From positions 1-54,470 of the forward strand of contig JACQVF010000048.1 of the NCBI GenBank assembly GCA_016209885.1: a stretch of DNA of 54,470 nucleotides, in the 5' to 3' direction. The notes below the pieces were generated by a model. That model saw only the letters and a program-made list of their open reading frames with translations, made no database searches and was not told the origin of the DNA. A program made the translations under genes and the position numbers. Within the stretch, counting starts at the first letter, position 1, and each line of letters opens with the position of its first letter. Source of the DNA: Gemmatimonadota bacterium. Its GTDB lineage: Bacteria; Gemmatimonadota; Gemmatimonadetes; Longimicrobiales; Gaopeijiaceae. Shown here piece by piece: positions 15,959 to 24,649 of the stretch.

Positions 15959-17260
15959 ATGTTCGGGCGCGAGCAGGTGTACGAGGTGGCGGTGAGCGCC
16001 GTGCGCGCGCTTTCGCCGCTCCTTGCGCGAGGCGAATCGAAGCTCGCCCGCGGGGTCCGCGGCCGCCGGGACGCGGTGCGCCGGCTGGTGGAGTGGGCGG
16101 CGGCATACCGGGACCGCGCGCGGCCGCTCGTCTGGTTTCACGCGCCCAGCGTGGGGGAGGCGCTGCAGGCGAAGGCCGTGATGGACGCGCTGCGCCGCAC
16201 GCGGCCGGAGCTACAGCTCGTTTTCACGTTCTTCTCGCCGTCCGCGGAGGGGATCGCCGCCCGCATGGGCGCGGATGCGGCCGGGTATCTGCCGTGGGAC
16301 GTGACGGCGGACGTGCGTGCCGTCGTCCAGGCGCTGGCACCCACGATCATCGCCTTCACGAAGACGGAGGTGTGGCCCATCCTGGCCGGCGAGGCGAGTG
16401 CAGCGGGAGCACGGCTGGTCCTCGTGGGTGCGACGCTGCCGGCGGGGGCCCGGCGGCTCAGCGCCGGCGCTCGCTTCCTCCTGCGCCCAGCCTTCGGTCG
16501 TCTGGACGCCGTGGCTGCGATAGCCGAGGAGGACGCCCGCCGCTTCACTGTCCTGGGTGTCGAGCCCGGTCGCGTGCCGGTGACGGGCGACCCGGCCATC
16601 GATTCTGCGGCCGAGCGGGTGGACGCCGCGAGTCCCGATGCGCCTTACCTGCGACCGTTCCATGCCGACCCGCGGCCCACGGTCGTAGCCGGCTCGACCT
16701 GGCCACCGGATGAGGTCGTTCTGCTGCCGGCCATGGCGCGGGTGAGGGGGGCGCTGGCGGGCGTACGGCTCGTGATCGCGCCCCACGAGCCTGCCGCTGC
16801 GCATGTGTCCCGGCTCGCGGACAAGCTCGCTCGAGACGCATGGACCACGGCGCGCCTCGGCGAGGTGGAGGTGGAAGGGCGGGCCGGAGCCGACGCCGTG
16901 ATCGTGGACCGCGTCGGCGTACTCGGCCACCTGTACACGATCGGGCGCGCGGCGTACGTGGGCGGTGGGTTCGGCCGGGCGGGGCTCCACTCCGTGCTCG
17001 AGCCTGCGGCCGCGGGGCTGCCGGTCGCCTTCGGGCCGCGGCACCACAACGCGCGGGCGGCGGCCGAGCTGGCGGCGGCCGGAGCCGCCATCGTGGCGCG
17101 CGACCCGGCGGAGCTCGCGGGCGCGATGACCCACTGGCTCGACTCGGACGAAGCGTGGGGATACGCCCATCGGCGCGCCCTGGACTATATTTCTGGACAT
17201 AGGGGCGCCGCGGAGCGCACCGCCGCGCTGCTCGTCGGTCTGTTATCGGGAATCGAATGA
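15959..17260 (+). CDS. waaA: 3-deoxy-D-manno-octulosonic acid (Kdo) transferase
   Basis: The 433-residue GT30-type glycosyltransferase adds Kdo to lipid IVA at the inner-membrane cytosolic face during lipopolysaccharide synthesis. The N-terminal domain has WFHAPSVGEALQAKAV, with the Glu of SVGE as catalytic base, then FTFFSPSAEGIAARMGAD and YLPWDV. The C-terminal nucleotide-sugar domain has VVAGSTWPPDE, IVDRVGVLGHLYTIGRAAYV, GGGFGRAGLHSVLEPAA and FGPRHHNARAAAEL. Length is normal. Its stop overlaps the next gene's start (ATGA), so the two are translationally coupled. Its presence shows an LPS-type outer membrane. Confidence 0.95.
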   Translation: MFGREQVYEVAVSAVRALSPLLARGESKLARGVRGRRDAVRRLVEWAAAYRDRARPLVWFHAPSVGEALQAKAVMDALRRTRPELQLVFTFFSPSAEGIAARMGADAAGYLPWDVTADVRAVVQALAPTIIAFTKTEVWPILAGEASAAGARLVLVGATLPAGARRLSAGARFLLRPAFGRLDAVAAIAEEDARRFTVLGVEPGRVPVTGDPAIDSAAERVDAASPDAPYLRPFHADPRPTVVAGSTWPPDEVVLLPAMARVRGALAGVRLVIAPHEPAAAHVSRLADKLARDAWTTARLGEVEVEGRAGADAVIVDRVGVLGHLYTIGRAAYVGGGFGRAGLHSVLEPAAAGLPVAFGPRHHNARAAAELAAAGAAIVARDPAELAGAMTHWLDSDEAWGYAHRRALDYISGHRGAAERTAALLVGLLSGIE

Positions 17261-18465
17261 CGGATACGAATCGCGGGGGCCGGGTCCGGACCCGGGCATT
17301 TCACATGGCGGCGGCCCTCGTGGCCGCTGTGGCTGTTCTGGCGACATCGCACTCGGAGCCGGCGGCGTTCGCGGCCGGAGCGCCGGGGTTCGCGCCGCCC
17401 GCGCACGTGCGCGGCATCTACCTGAACGCCTGGGCCGCGGGCGCGCGGGCGCGCACCAGCGCACTGCTCGAGCTCGCCGGGCGCACGGAGATCAACACGT
17501 TCGTCATCGACGTGAAGGACGCCAGTGGGTACGTGAGCTATGCGAGCTCGGTGCCGCTGGCCCGAGAGGCCGGGGCCACGAGCGACCTCCGCGTCCGCGA
17601 TATCCACGGGCTTCTCCAGCGGCTGGCGGCTGAGGGCATCTACCCCATCGCCCGCATCGTCGTCTTCCAGGATCCGGTGCTGGCGGAGGCGCGGCCGGAC
17701 TGGGCGATCCATATCCATACCGCCGACGGAGCGCTATGGCGCGATCGGAAGGGGCTGGCGTGGGTCAACCCGTACCGGCCGGAGGTATGGGAGTACAACA
17801 TCGGCATCGCCCGCGAGGCGGTGGCGCTCGGGTTCCCGGAGATCCAGTTCGACTACGTGCGCTTCCCGGATGCGCCCCGCTCGGAGCTCGACCGCCTGGT
17901 CTACCCGGGTGCGGATGACCGAACGCCGGAAGACGTGATCCGCACGTTCCTCCTGCGCGCGCGAGAGGCGCTGGCGGACCTCGAGGTCCCGGTCACCGTG
18001 GACGTGTTCGGGCTGACAACGGCCGCAATCGATGACATGGGAATCGGGCAGCGCTGGGAGCGGTTCATCGACGCCGTGGACGTGGCCTTGCCCATGGTCT
18101 ACCCGTCGCACTTCGCGCGCGGCTCGTTCCAGATCGCCGAGCCGAACGCGTACCCCTACGAGATCGTGTTCCACGCGCTGACCCGCGCGATCGAGCGCTC
18201 GGCGGTGGTCCCCGGAGCCGGACAGATCCGGCCCTGGCTCCAGGATTTCACCCTCGGCCCACCGCGCTACGGTGCGGCGGAGGTGCGGGCCCAGATCGAG
18301 GCCACGCACGACGCGGGCATCCACGAGTGGATCCTGTGGAACCCGGGCAGCCGCTATACCGCCGAGGCGCTTGCGCCCGAGGGCGGCTACCCGGCCGGTG
18401 TCGCGCCCCTGATCCGCAGGGGTGGCAAGGTCGTCTCCGCTACGAACGGAGCTCCAGGACATTAG
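17257..18465 (+). CDS. Putative secreted glycoside hydrolase (DUF4015, TIM-barrel)
   Basis: The 402-residue protein has a signal peptide (hydrophobic AAALVAAVAVLATSHSEPAA near 20-40), then the family sequence VRGIYLNAWAAGA, NTFVIDVKDASGYVSY and IYPIARIVVFQDP. Conserved acidic segments follow: WVNPYRPEVWEYNIGIA, IQFDYVRFPD and VTVDVFGLTTA. This family is predicted to fold as a TIM-barrel glycosidase; its substrates are not well established. Coupling to waaA suggests, but does not prove, a surface-glycan role. Confidence 0.87.
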   Translation: MTDTNRGGRVRTRAFHMAAALVAAVAVLATSHSEPAAFAAGAPGFAPPAHVRGIYLNAWAAGARARTSALLELAGRTEINTFVIDVKDASGYVSYASSVPLAREAGATSDLRVRDIHGLLQRLAAEGIYPIARIVVFQDPVLAEARPDWAIHIHTADGALWRDRKGLAWVNPYRPEVWEYNIGIAREAVALGFPEIQFDYVRFPDAPRSELDRLVYPGADDRTPEDVIRTFLLRAREALADLEVPVTVDVFGLTTAAIDDMGIGQRWERFIDAVDVALPMVYPSHFARGSFQIAEPNAYPYEIVFHALTRAIERSAVVPGAGQIRPWLQDFTLGPPRYGAAEVRAQIEATHDAGIHEWILWNPGSRYTAEALAPEGGYPAGVAPLIRRGGKVVSATNGAPGH

Positions 18466-18501
18466 CGAGGACGTGTCCCGAGCAGTTATACGCAAGCTGA
18501 A

Positions 18502-18522
18502 CTTGTGTAGGATACACACAAG
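18502..18522. terminator. Hairpin between convergent genes
   Basis: CTTGTGT and ACACAAG form a perfect 7-bp stem around a 7-nt loop, in the gap between the convergent glycosidase and yoeB genes. It is followed by AAAAGGGG on the plus side and lacks a U-run in either direction. It is therefore at best a weak or rho-assisted terminator. Confidence 0.3.
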
Positions 18523-18558
18523 AAAAGGGGGAACCCGAGTCCGCGTTGCGACACGGGA

Positions 18559-18846
18559 TCAGTAGTGGTGCCGACACGCTAGGAAATCGATTCGCTCGTC
18601 TCGGACAAGATACACCAGGCGATGCTCCTCGGTGATTCGTCGGGACCACACGTTGGCGCCGAGATACTTCAGGGGCTCCGGTTTCCCGATGCCGTGAAAG
18701 GGGTCCCGCATGACGGCTTCGACAAGATCGAGAACCCTGAGAGCTGCGCGGCGGTCGGTTTGAATCCAGGACCTCAGGTCTTCTCGGAATTCGGGCTGAA
18801 AAACGGAGAGCCGTTTCGGCCGTTTCCCCTCGCTAGTCGAGTCCAA
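18559..18846 (-). CDS. yoeB: YoeB/Txe-family mRNA interferase toxin
   Basis: The 95-residue protein matches YoeB along its length. It contains DPFHGIGKPEPLK, then WSRRITEEHRLVYLV and the C-terminus CRHHY. Residues equivalent to the E. coli catalytic set are present: E57 (E46), R76 (R65), H94 (H83) and Y95 (Y84). YoeB is a RelE-fold ribosome-dependent endoribonuclease. It starts with TTG inside the last codons of the antitoxin gene (14-bp overlap), behind the tandem AAGGAAGGAG, so its synthesis is coupled to the antitoxin. The active-site residues imply a functional toxin. Confidence 0.93.
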   Translation of the reverse strand: MDSTSEGKRPKRLSVFQPEFREDLRSWIQTDRRAALRVLDLVEAVMRDPFHGIGKPEPLKYLGANVWSRRITEEHRLVYLVRDERIDFLACRHHY

Positions 18847-19111
18847 ACTCCTTCCTTAGTTCACGGGGAGTTTGCGGGCTCACGGAGTTCTCGAGGGCGC
18901 GCTGCAGCGATCGGAGGAGTCGGCGTGCGTTCTTTGGCGACCGAAGGAGATGGGCGGTTTCCTCGAGGCTCTGCAGTTCAGCGGCCGGCAGAAGCGCCAT
19001 GTCTTCGTGACGACGTCGCGTGATGATGACCGGTTCCTGGGTATCTTCCGCTTCCCTCAGGATCCTGGCCAGGTTCTGACGGGCGTAGCTGTAACTGACT
19101 TTTGTGGACAT
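18833..19111 (-). CDS. yefM: YefM/Phd-family antitoxin
   Basis: From ATG 19111 it gives 92 residues. The DNA-binding N-terminus reads STKVSYSYARQNLARIL, followed by PVIITRRRHEDMALLPAAEL and SLEETAHLLRSPKNARRLL, very close to E. coli YefM. The C-terminal part should be the flexible toxin-wrapping segment. The open frame runs upstream to 19372, but the promoter and operator lie inside that stretch, which fixes 19111 as the start. It neutralises YoeB and is expected to repress its own promoter. Confidence 0.93.
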   Translation of the reverse strand: MSTKVSYSYARQNLARILREAEDTQEPVIITRRRHEDMALLPAAELQSLEETAHLLRSPKNARRLLRSLQRALENSVSPQTPRELRKEFGLD

Positions 19112-19136
19112 GGCAATTCTCGGCTCGCAGTTGATT

Positions 19137-19155
19137 TGTACAGAGATATTGTACA
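19137..19155. promoter_or_regulatory. YefM operator: paired TGTACA hexamers
   Basis: Two palindromic TGTACA hexamers lie at 19137-19142 and 19150-19155, separated by GAGATAT. TGTACA is the known core recognised by E. coli YefM/YefM-YoeB. Here the second hexamer overlaps the -10 box of the antitoxin promoter and the first covers the expected transcription start, an ideal placement for autorepression. Confidence 0.8.
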
Positions 19156-19176
19156 GTTTTCTAGGTCTCCGGTCAA
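19148..19176 (-). promoter_or_regulatory. Sigma-70-type promoter of yefM-yoeB
   Basis: On the minus strand TTGACC (19176-19171) and TACAAT (19153-19148) are separated by exactly 17 bp. Each differs from the consensus by one base. Transcription should begin near 19141, giving a leader of about 30 nt before the yefM ATG. Confidence 0.8.
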
Positions 19177-19282
19177 GAGAGAAGTGCCCGAGGCGAGCGG
19201 CGGTCAGCCAGCGTAGACCGCGAGGATCCGCGTACGCGTCCGACCTTGCCGACGTGACTTTGAGGGGAACGAGCAGCAAAAG

Positions 19283-19825
19283 ATGTCCGGTACTCCGTCC
19301 GATCAGGCTACTCCGCTTGTGCGAGACCGGCTGATCAGTTCTGCGCTGGAAGGCAAATCGAAGGCGACTCACGCCTACGACGCCATCACTTGGAAAATTC
19401 GGGCGGGGTACGTCGCGATTCTATACGGCTCGCTTGCGCTGGTTCTGGGCACCTCCGGAATCGATCAAATTGGCCAGTTGACCCAAGACCCGGCCCGCAG
19501 CATTACGATCCTGCTCTTGCTCGTGGGCTTCAGTCTCTCGGCGTTCTACGTGGATTCGATCTATATCCATAAGAAGACGCGGGTGACGGTGAGCCGTGAT
19601 TTACTGGTCAGCGTTTCGTTGAAGACCGCGACCGTAACGGACTTGGAACTCGAACGGCTCCTGCAGATTGCGGGGGACATGCCGGACAAGCTCCTTCCGG
19701 TCCAGGCCCGAGAGGCGTTGAGGCTTCGGCGGGCAGAGAATCTGAGGGAGTTGCTCTGGCTTTATGTGACGCCGCCTACGCTCGCCGCGATCGTCTTCGC
19801 CTTGGCCTTCGTGGTTGGGAGCTGA
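19283..19825 (+). CDS. Membrane protein of unknown function (180 aa)
   Basis: Two transmembrane helices lie close together (YVAILYGSLALVLGTSGI, about 43-60, and SITILLLLVGFSLSAFYV, about 73-90). A soluble stretch of about 65 residues with charged helices follows (DLELERLLQIAGDMPDKLL), then a third helix at the C-terminus (TPPTLAAIVFALAFVVG). No motif identifies its role. The codon composition is visibly less GC-rich than in most of the window. It is divergent from the yefM-yoeB promoter, with about 100 bp between them. It may have arrived with the toxin-antitoxin genes. Confidence 0.75.
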   Translation: MSGTPSDQATPLVRDRLISSALEGKSKATHAYDAITWKIRAGYVAILYGSLALVLGTSGIDQIGQLTQDPARSITILLLLVGFSLSAFYVDSIYIHKKTRVTVSRDLLVSVSLKTATVTDLELERLLQIAGDMPDKLLPVQAREALRLRRAENLRELLWLYVTPPTLAAIVFALAFVVGS

Positions 19826-19959
19826 AGCACGGCGAGAGGAGGATCCGCAGTTCAGGGCTCAACCGTCAAGGGGTCCCTGAGGCCGTCGCCCCCAGGCTGC
19901 TGTCTGTCTATTACCGGAAGGTTTCGCAACTCCGACCGAAATGACGAGGGAGGGACCGC

Positions 19960-22900
19960 ATGAGGCGACGTATCCGGCTGTCCGCGCTCGCCGTGTCGCT
20001 GGGCTTCCTGCTCGTTCCGAGTCCGCTCGCGGCGGTCCAGGACCGGGAGATCCGCGTGACGGTCGAGGAGGGTACGAACATCGCGGCGGCGCTGTCGCCC
20101 GACGGCTCGCGGCTCGTGATCGACCTCCAGGGGCGGTTGTGGATCCTGCCGGCCGCGGGCGGCGAGGCGCGTACGATCACGGACGAGCTGGGCGATGCAC
20201 GCCAGCCCGCCTGGTCGCCGGACGGGCGGCTCATCGCCTTTCAGTCGTTTCGCGACGGCGGCTGGCACATCTGGGTTGTGGGCGCCGGCGGTGAGGGGCT
20301 GCGGCAGCTCACGTTCGGGCCCTTCGATGACCGGGAGCCTCACTGGTCGCCGGACGGCCGGCGCATCGTCTTCGCGTCGGATCGCAGTGGGAACTACGAC
20401 GTCTGGGAGCTGGCGATCGAGAGCGGTGCGCTGCGGCAGCTCACCACGGACGCCGCCGACGATTTCCATCCCGCGTGGTCGCCGGACGGTCGCGAGCTCG
20501 CGTTCGTCTCCACGCGCCGGGCGGATCCCGGGATCTGGATTCGCGCCGGCGCCGGCGCAGAGCGGCTGGCCGCGCGGGCGGCGGGGCAGGTGGCGGCGCC
20601 GTCCTGGAGCCCCGACGGCCGGCGCCTCCTCTTCAACGTAGTGGAGCGAGGGGAGAGCCGCTTGCTCTCGGTGGAGGTCACGGCGCCTGGCGCGACGCCG
20701 CCCGGGGCGCGCGCCGAGAGCGAGCGCGGCGAGGACGTCTTCCCGTTTCGGGTCGCGTGGCTGTCGGCCGGGGAGTTCCTCTACACGGCGGACGGAGCGA
20801 TCAAGCGGCGGACGCTCGCTGGCGGGTCCGCGACGGCGGTGCCGTTTCGCGCGAGCTTCGCGTTCAGCCGGGCCGCGTACGAGCGGCGGCGCTACGACTT
20901 CGATTCCGCCGAGCCGCGGCCGGTGCGCGGCATCGTGCGGCCGGCCGTCTCACCGGCGGGCGATCGGATCGCGTTCACGGCGCTGGGTGATCTGTGGCTC
21001 CTCGACACGCGGAGCGGCGGCGAGCCGCGGCGGCTCACACGGGATCCGTACGTGGACGGGGACCCTGCGTGGTCGCCGGACGGGCGGCGCCTCGCCTACG
21101 CGTCGGATCGGGCGGGCTCGCTGGACATCTGGGTGCGGGACGTGGCGAGCGGGCAGGACCTTCGCCTGACGGAGCTGGCAGGTTCGGAAGTGGCGCCCGC
21201 GTGGTCACCGGACGGATCGCGGATCGCCTTCCTGGCTGTTCAGGGACTCGGCTCGGACGTCGTGGTCGTGGACGTGGCGTCCCGGGAGCTCAGAACGGTG
21301 CGGCGCGGACTGTTCGGTCCGGGACGGCCCACCTGGTCCGCCGACGGCGCCACCCTCGCCGTCGCGGTGCTGCGGCCCTACTCGGCGCGGTACCGCGAAG
21401 GCCGAAACGAGGTGCTGCTCGTCTCGCTCCGCGATGGCGCGGAGCGCACGATGACGCCGTATCTCGCTCACAGCTCGGTCGGGACGCGGGGCGCCGACGG
21501 GCCCGCGTGGTCGCCGGACGGGCGCAGGATGGCGTTCGTGGCCGACGGCGCGCTGTGGGTCGTGCCGGTCGCCGCGGACGGTCAGCCGATCGGCCCGCCG
21601 CGGCGGTTGGCGGATGAGCTGGCGGATGCGCCGACGTGGACCGGCGACTCGAGGAACATCGTCTATCAGACCAGTGAAGGGCTGAGACGCGTCTCCCTCG
21701 ACGACGGCCGCATCGACGAAATCCCGCTGCGGCTCGCCTGGAGGCCGGCGTTGCCCGCCGGGCAGATGGTGGTGCACGCCGCGCGGCTCTTCGACGGTCG
21801 GTCTCCGGAGTACCGACGCAACGTAGACATCGTGATCGAGGGCCAGCGCATCCGCGAGGTGCGACCGCACGCGACGCACGCGCCCGGCGCGCGGATCCTG
21901 GACGCATCGCGCGGCGCCGTCATCCCGGGTCTCATCGAGATGCACACGCACCAGGGCTACGGCTTCGGCGAGGTGCTGGGGCGGATCTGGCTCGCGTACG
22001 GCGTGACGAGCGTGAGGGAGCCGTCGGCCGACCCGTTCGAGGCGCTCGAGCGCCGAGAGGCGATCGCGGCCGGGGTCCGCGTCGGGCCACGGGAGTTCTT
22101 CACCGGCCGCACCTTCGACGGCACTCGGATCTACTACGCGGGCTCGCTGGCGCTCGACGGCGGCACCCAGCTACCCCTCGAGCTCGAGCGGGCCCGCACG
22201 CTGGGCTACGATCTGATCAAGACATACGTGCGGCTGCCCGACGTGCTCCAGCGGCGGGTCATCGAGTACGCCCACGCCCACGGGCTCCCGGTTTCCTCCC
22301 ACGAGCTCTACCCGGGGGTCGCCTTCGGCGCGGACCACGTGGAGCACATCCGCGGAACGAGCCGGCGCGGCTACTCGCCCAAGGTCACGTTGCTCAACCG
22401 CAGCTATCGCGACGTGATCCAGCTCGTCGCCGCCTCCGGGATGACGATCACCCCCACGGTGGGAATCTATGGCGGGTTTCCGGTGATCCTGGCGCGCGAT
22501 CCGTCCGTCCTCGAGGAGGCGCGGTTCACCGCGCTCTTCACGCCGGGAGTCGCCGCATCGCTCCGCCAATCGGCCGAAGAGGCACGGCGCGAGCTCCCGG
22601 CGCGGATGGCGCTGGTGACGCCGCTCGGCCGCACCGTGCTCGAGGTCGTGCGCGCGGGCGGACGAGTCATCGCCGGCACGGACTCGCCCATCATCCCCTA
22701 CGCCCTCAGCCTGCAGACCGAGCTCGAGCACTTCGTGGACGGCGGCCTCTCGCCGTTCGAGGCGCTCAGGGCGGCGACTGCTGTGTCGGCGGAGGCGCTT
22801 GGCGCGGGCGCCGACCTGGGTACCGTGGAGCCCGGGAAGCTCGCGGACCTGGTGGTGGTGGATGGCGATCCGCTTAAGGAGATCCGCGCGGCGAGGCGCG

Positions 22901-22962
22901 TGCGCACGGTGATCAAGAACGGGGAGCTCTACGAGCTGGAGGCGCTGCTGCGCCGGCCCTAG
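19960..22962 (+). CDS. Secreted TolB-type beta-propeller fused to amidohydrolase
   Basis: The 1000-residue protein has a signal peptide (about 1-26). At least eight PD40/WD40-like repeats with the signature WSPDGRxxAF-type core cover about 30-600. A metal-dependent amidohydrolase domain (about 610-985) has the metal motif HTHQ in IPGLIEMHTHQGYGFG, a later His in SSHELYPGV and DHVEHI, and the catalytic-type Asp in IAGTDSPIIP. The end VEPGKLADLVVVDGDPL is typical of the family. It should act in the periplasm or outside the cell on an unknown C-N bond substrate. GAGGGAGGG precedes the ATG. Confidence 0.92.
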   Translation: MRRRIRLSALAVSLGFLLVPSPLAAVQDREIRVTVEEGTNIAAALSPDGSRLVIDLQGRLWILPAAGGEARTITDELGDARQPAWSPDGRLIAFQSFRDGGWHIWVVGAGGEGLRQLTFGPFDDREPHWSPDGRRIVFASDRSGNYDVWELAIESGALRQLTTDAADDFHPAWSPDGRELAFVSTRRADPGIWIRAGAGAERLAARAAGQVAAPSWSPDGRRLLFNVVERGESRLLSVEVTAPGATPPGARAESERGEDVFPFRVAWLSAGEFLYTADGAIKRRTLAGGSATAVPFRASFAFSRAAYERRRYDFDSAEPRPVRGIVRPAVSPAGDRIAFTALGDLWLLDTRSGGEPRRLTRDPYVDGDPAWSPDGRRLAYASDRAGSLDIWVRDVASGQDLRLTELAGSEVAPAWSPDGSRIAFLAVQGLGSDVVVVDVASRELRTVRRGLFGPGRPTWSADGATLAVAVLRPYSARYREGRNEVLLVSLRDGAERTMTPYLAHSSVGTRGADGPAWSPDGRRMAFVADGALWVVPVAADGQPIGPPRRLADELADAPTWTGDSRNIVYQTSEGLRRVSLDDGRIDEIPLRLAWRPALPAGQMVVHAARLFDGRSPEYRRNVDIVIEGQRIREVRPHATHAPGARILDASRGAVIPGLIEMHTHQGYGFGEVLGRIWLAYGVTSVREPSADPFEALERREAIAAGVRVGPREFFTGRTFDGTRIYYAGSLALDGGTQLPLELERARTLGYDLIKTYVRLPDVLQRRVIEYAHAHGLPVSSHELYPGVAFGADHVEHIRGTSRRGYSPKVTLLNRSYRDVIQLVAASGMTITPTVGIYGGFPVILARDPSVLEEARFTALFTPGVAASLRQSAEEARRELPARMALVTPLGRTVLEVVRAGGRVIAGTDSPIIPYALSLQTELEHFVDGGLSPFEALRAATAVSAEALGAGADLGTVEPGKLADLVVVDGDPLKEIRAARRVRTVIKNGELYELEALLRRP

Positions 22963-23051
22963 CTGGGGCGGCCACGCCCGGCCGGCGTCCCGCAGCGAAA
23001 CCGGGTCAGTGATCGCAGCCGCCCATGAAAGGGCGGGCGCCGCCGTACTGA

Positions 23052-23312
23052 TCAGCCCGAGCGGTCGGGCGGACTCTTGGCGAGCGCTTTCCGGGCCGCC
23101 CGCTTCCCCCCCGGTGGCACCTGGCGCTCGCGCGGATCCTGCCCCCGCCCGGGCTGAGGCGGCCGCGGCCCCTGCTTCAGCCGGCGCATGCGCACCAGTC
23201 GCCGGGGATCGTTGTTATAGCCTCGCGTCATATCCGCATCCGTGCGTTCCGGGGGATCTCCGCTCCGCGCGTCATAGTTCTCTCTCTTGCGCCAGCCGCG
23301 TGAGCTGCTCAT
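23052..23312 (-). CDS. Small basic hypothetical protein (86 aa)
   Basis: The frame starts at ATG 23312 and begins MSSSRGWRKRENYDARSGDP. It is rich in Arg, Lys, Pro and Asp and has no hydrophobic segment. Immediately upstream on the coding strand lies one of the few AT-rich patches in this part of the window (about 23320-23375), as expected of a promoter region. The N-terminal half (TRGYNNDPRRLVRMRRLKQG) looks protein-like; the C-terminal half is low-complexity. It may be a nucleic-acid-binding or disordered protein. Confidence is modest because it is short. Confidence 0.42.
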   Translation of the reverse strand: MSSSRGWRKRENYDARSGDPPERTDADMTRGYNNDPRRLVRMRRLKQGPRPPQPGRGQDPRERQVPPGGKRAARKALAKSPPDRSG

Positions 23313-23482
23313 GAAGCCAAGAAAACGACCATCCTGTTTTCACCCGAGTGAGTTCTATATAAGGGCTCCGTATACGCAGCCTACCCTCGTAGACGGGAGC
23401 GGTCAAGGCCAGGGGCGACAACCGCGACAACCCGGGCGCGGGACCGCGGGCCGTGGCTCGATGCTCGTGTCCTCAGGCGTCC

Positions 23483-24523
23483 TCAAGCGCGGCCGGCGCT
23501 GGGGTCCTGCGGCGTAATGGGCAGGACCTTCTGATCGGTGCCCCTGAGCACGGTCAGGCCGGTCGGTCTTCCGATGCGGTCGGCGAGCAGTGCGCGGTGC
23601 AGGTCGTCCACGCCGGTGACCGGTCGTCCGTCGAAGGCGACGATCACGTCGCCGGGGAGCACGTTCGCCCAGTCCGCGGGGCTGTCGGGCTCGACGCCGA
23701 GGACGAGGACGCCCGCGGCGGGCTCGAGGCCGTGGGCGCGCGCGAGGGTGGGCGGGAGCGGCGCGTTCTGCCCGGAGATGCCGATGCGCGCGCGCCGCAC
23801 GCGTCCGTGCGCGATAAGCTCGGCGGCCACCGCGCGGGCGATATTGATCCCGACGGCGAAGCACAGCCCCTGGCCCGGGAGGATCACGGCGGTGTTCACG
23901 CCCACGACCCTCCCGTCCGCGGTCACGAGGGGCCCGCCGGAGTTCCCGGGGTTGAGCGCCGCGTCCGTCTGGATCACGTCATCGATGAGCCGGCCGTTGA
24001 CGGAGCGGAGCGACCGCCCGAGCGCGCTCACGACGCCGGCCGTCACGGTGTTCTGGAAGCCGTACGGGTTTCCGATGGCGATGACGAGCTGTCCGACGCG
24101 CAGCGAGCGCGAGTCGCCGAGCTCCGCCGCGGCCGGTGGAGCCGCGTGGACGCGGAGGACGGCCAGGTCTGTGTCGGGGTCCTCACCCACGAGCTCGGCG
24201 TCGGCGGCTCGTCCGTCCGAGGCGCTCACGGAGAAGTGGCGCGCGCGGTGCACCACGTGGCTGTTCGTGAGCGCGAAGCCGTCGGGCGTGAAGAAGAAGC
24301 CGGATCCGGAGCCCCGGGGCGGCTCGCCACGGCCACGCGTGCCTCGCCGCTCGCCGCGGTGCGCCTCGATGCTCAGGACGGCGGGCCCCACGCGCTCCGC
24401 GGCGGTGATCACGGCGCGCGAGTACGCGTCCAGCGGATCGTCCTGGCGGGGCGCACGATTCCCGGCACCCTCCGGCTGGCCGGGCGTCGGGCCGGCGCAC
24501 CGCACCACGTTCTCCTCATTCAT
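23483..24523 (-). CDS. HtrA/Deg-like trypsin-type serine protease with PDZ domain
   Basis: The 346-residue protein has the S1C catalytic triad: His in ALTNSHVVHRA, Asp in DPDTDLAVLRV and Ser in NPGNSGGPLV. One PDZ domain follows (about 240-335, AAGVLVLGVEPDSPADWANV). GGAGGAA lies five bases before ATG 24523. Unlike typical DegP/DegS relatives, no signal peptide or membrane anchor is visible in the hydrophilic N-terminus, so it may be cytosolic. Its role in protein quality control is a family inference. It is divergent from the dioxygenase gene. Confidence 0.92.
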   Translation of the reverse strand: MNEENVVRCAGPTPGQPEGAGNRAPRQDDPLDAYSRAVITAAERVGPAVLSIEAHRGERRGTRGRGEPPRGSGSGFFFTPDGFALTNSHVVHRARHFSVSASDGRAADAELVGEDPDTDLAVLRVHAAPPAAAELGDSRSLRVGQLVIAIGNPYGFQNTVTAGVVSALGRSLRSVNGRLIDDVIQTDAALNPGNSGGPLVTADGRVVGVNTAVILPGQGLCFAVGINIARAVAAELIAHGRVRRARIGISGQNAPLPPTLARAHGLEPAAGVLVLGVEPDSPADWANVLPGDVIVAFDGRPVTGVDDLHRALLADRIGRPTGLTVLRGTDQKVLPITPQDPSAGRA

Positions 24524-24649
24524 GAGGCTTCCTCCAGGCTCTGCCGTTGGCGCCTCGGCCTTGACGCGCCGAGACGGCCTGCACTATACCCCGAGGCGAG
24601 GAGAATGTACGGCGGCTCCGGAAAGGCGGAGCCCAGGACGAGGGTTGTG

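Noticed and set aside
23453..24649. N-terminal extension of the VOC dioxygenase
   Set aside because: This open stretch is antisense to the protease gene and lacks VOC sequence; homology begins at about 24650.
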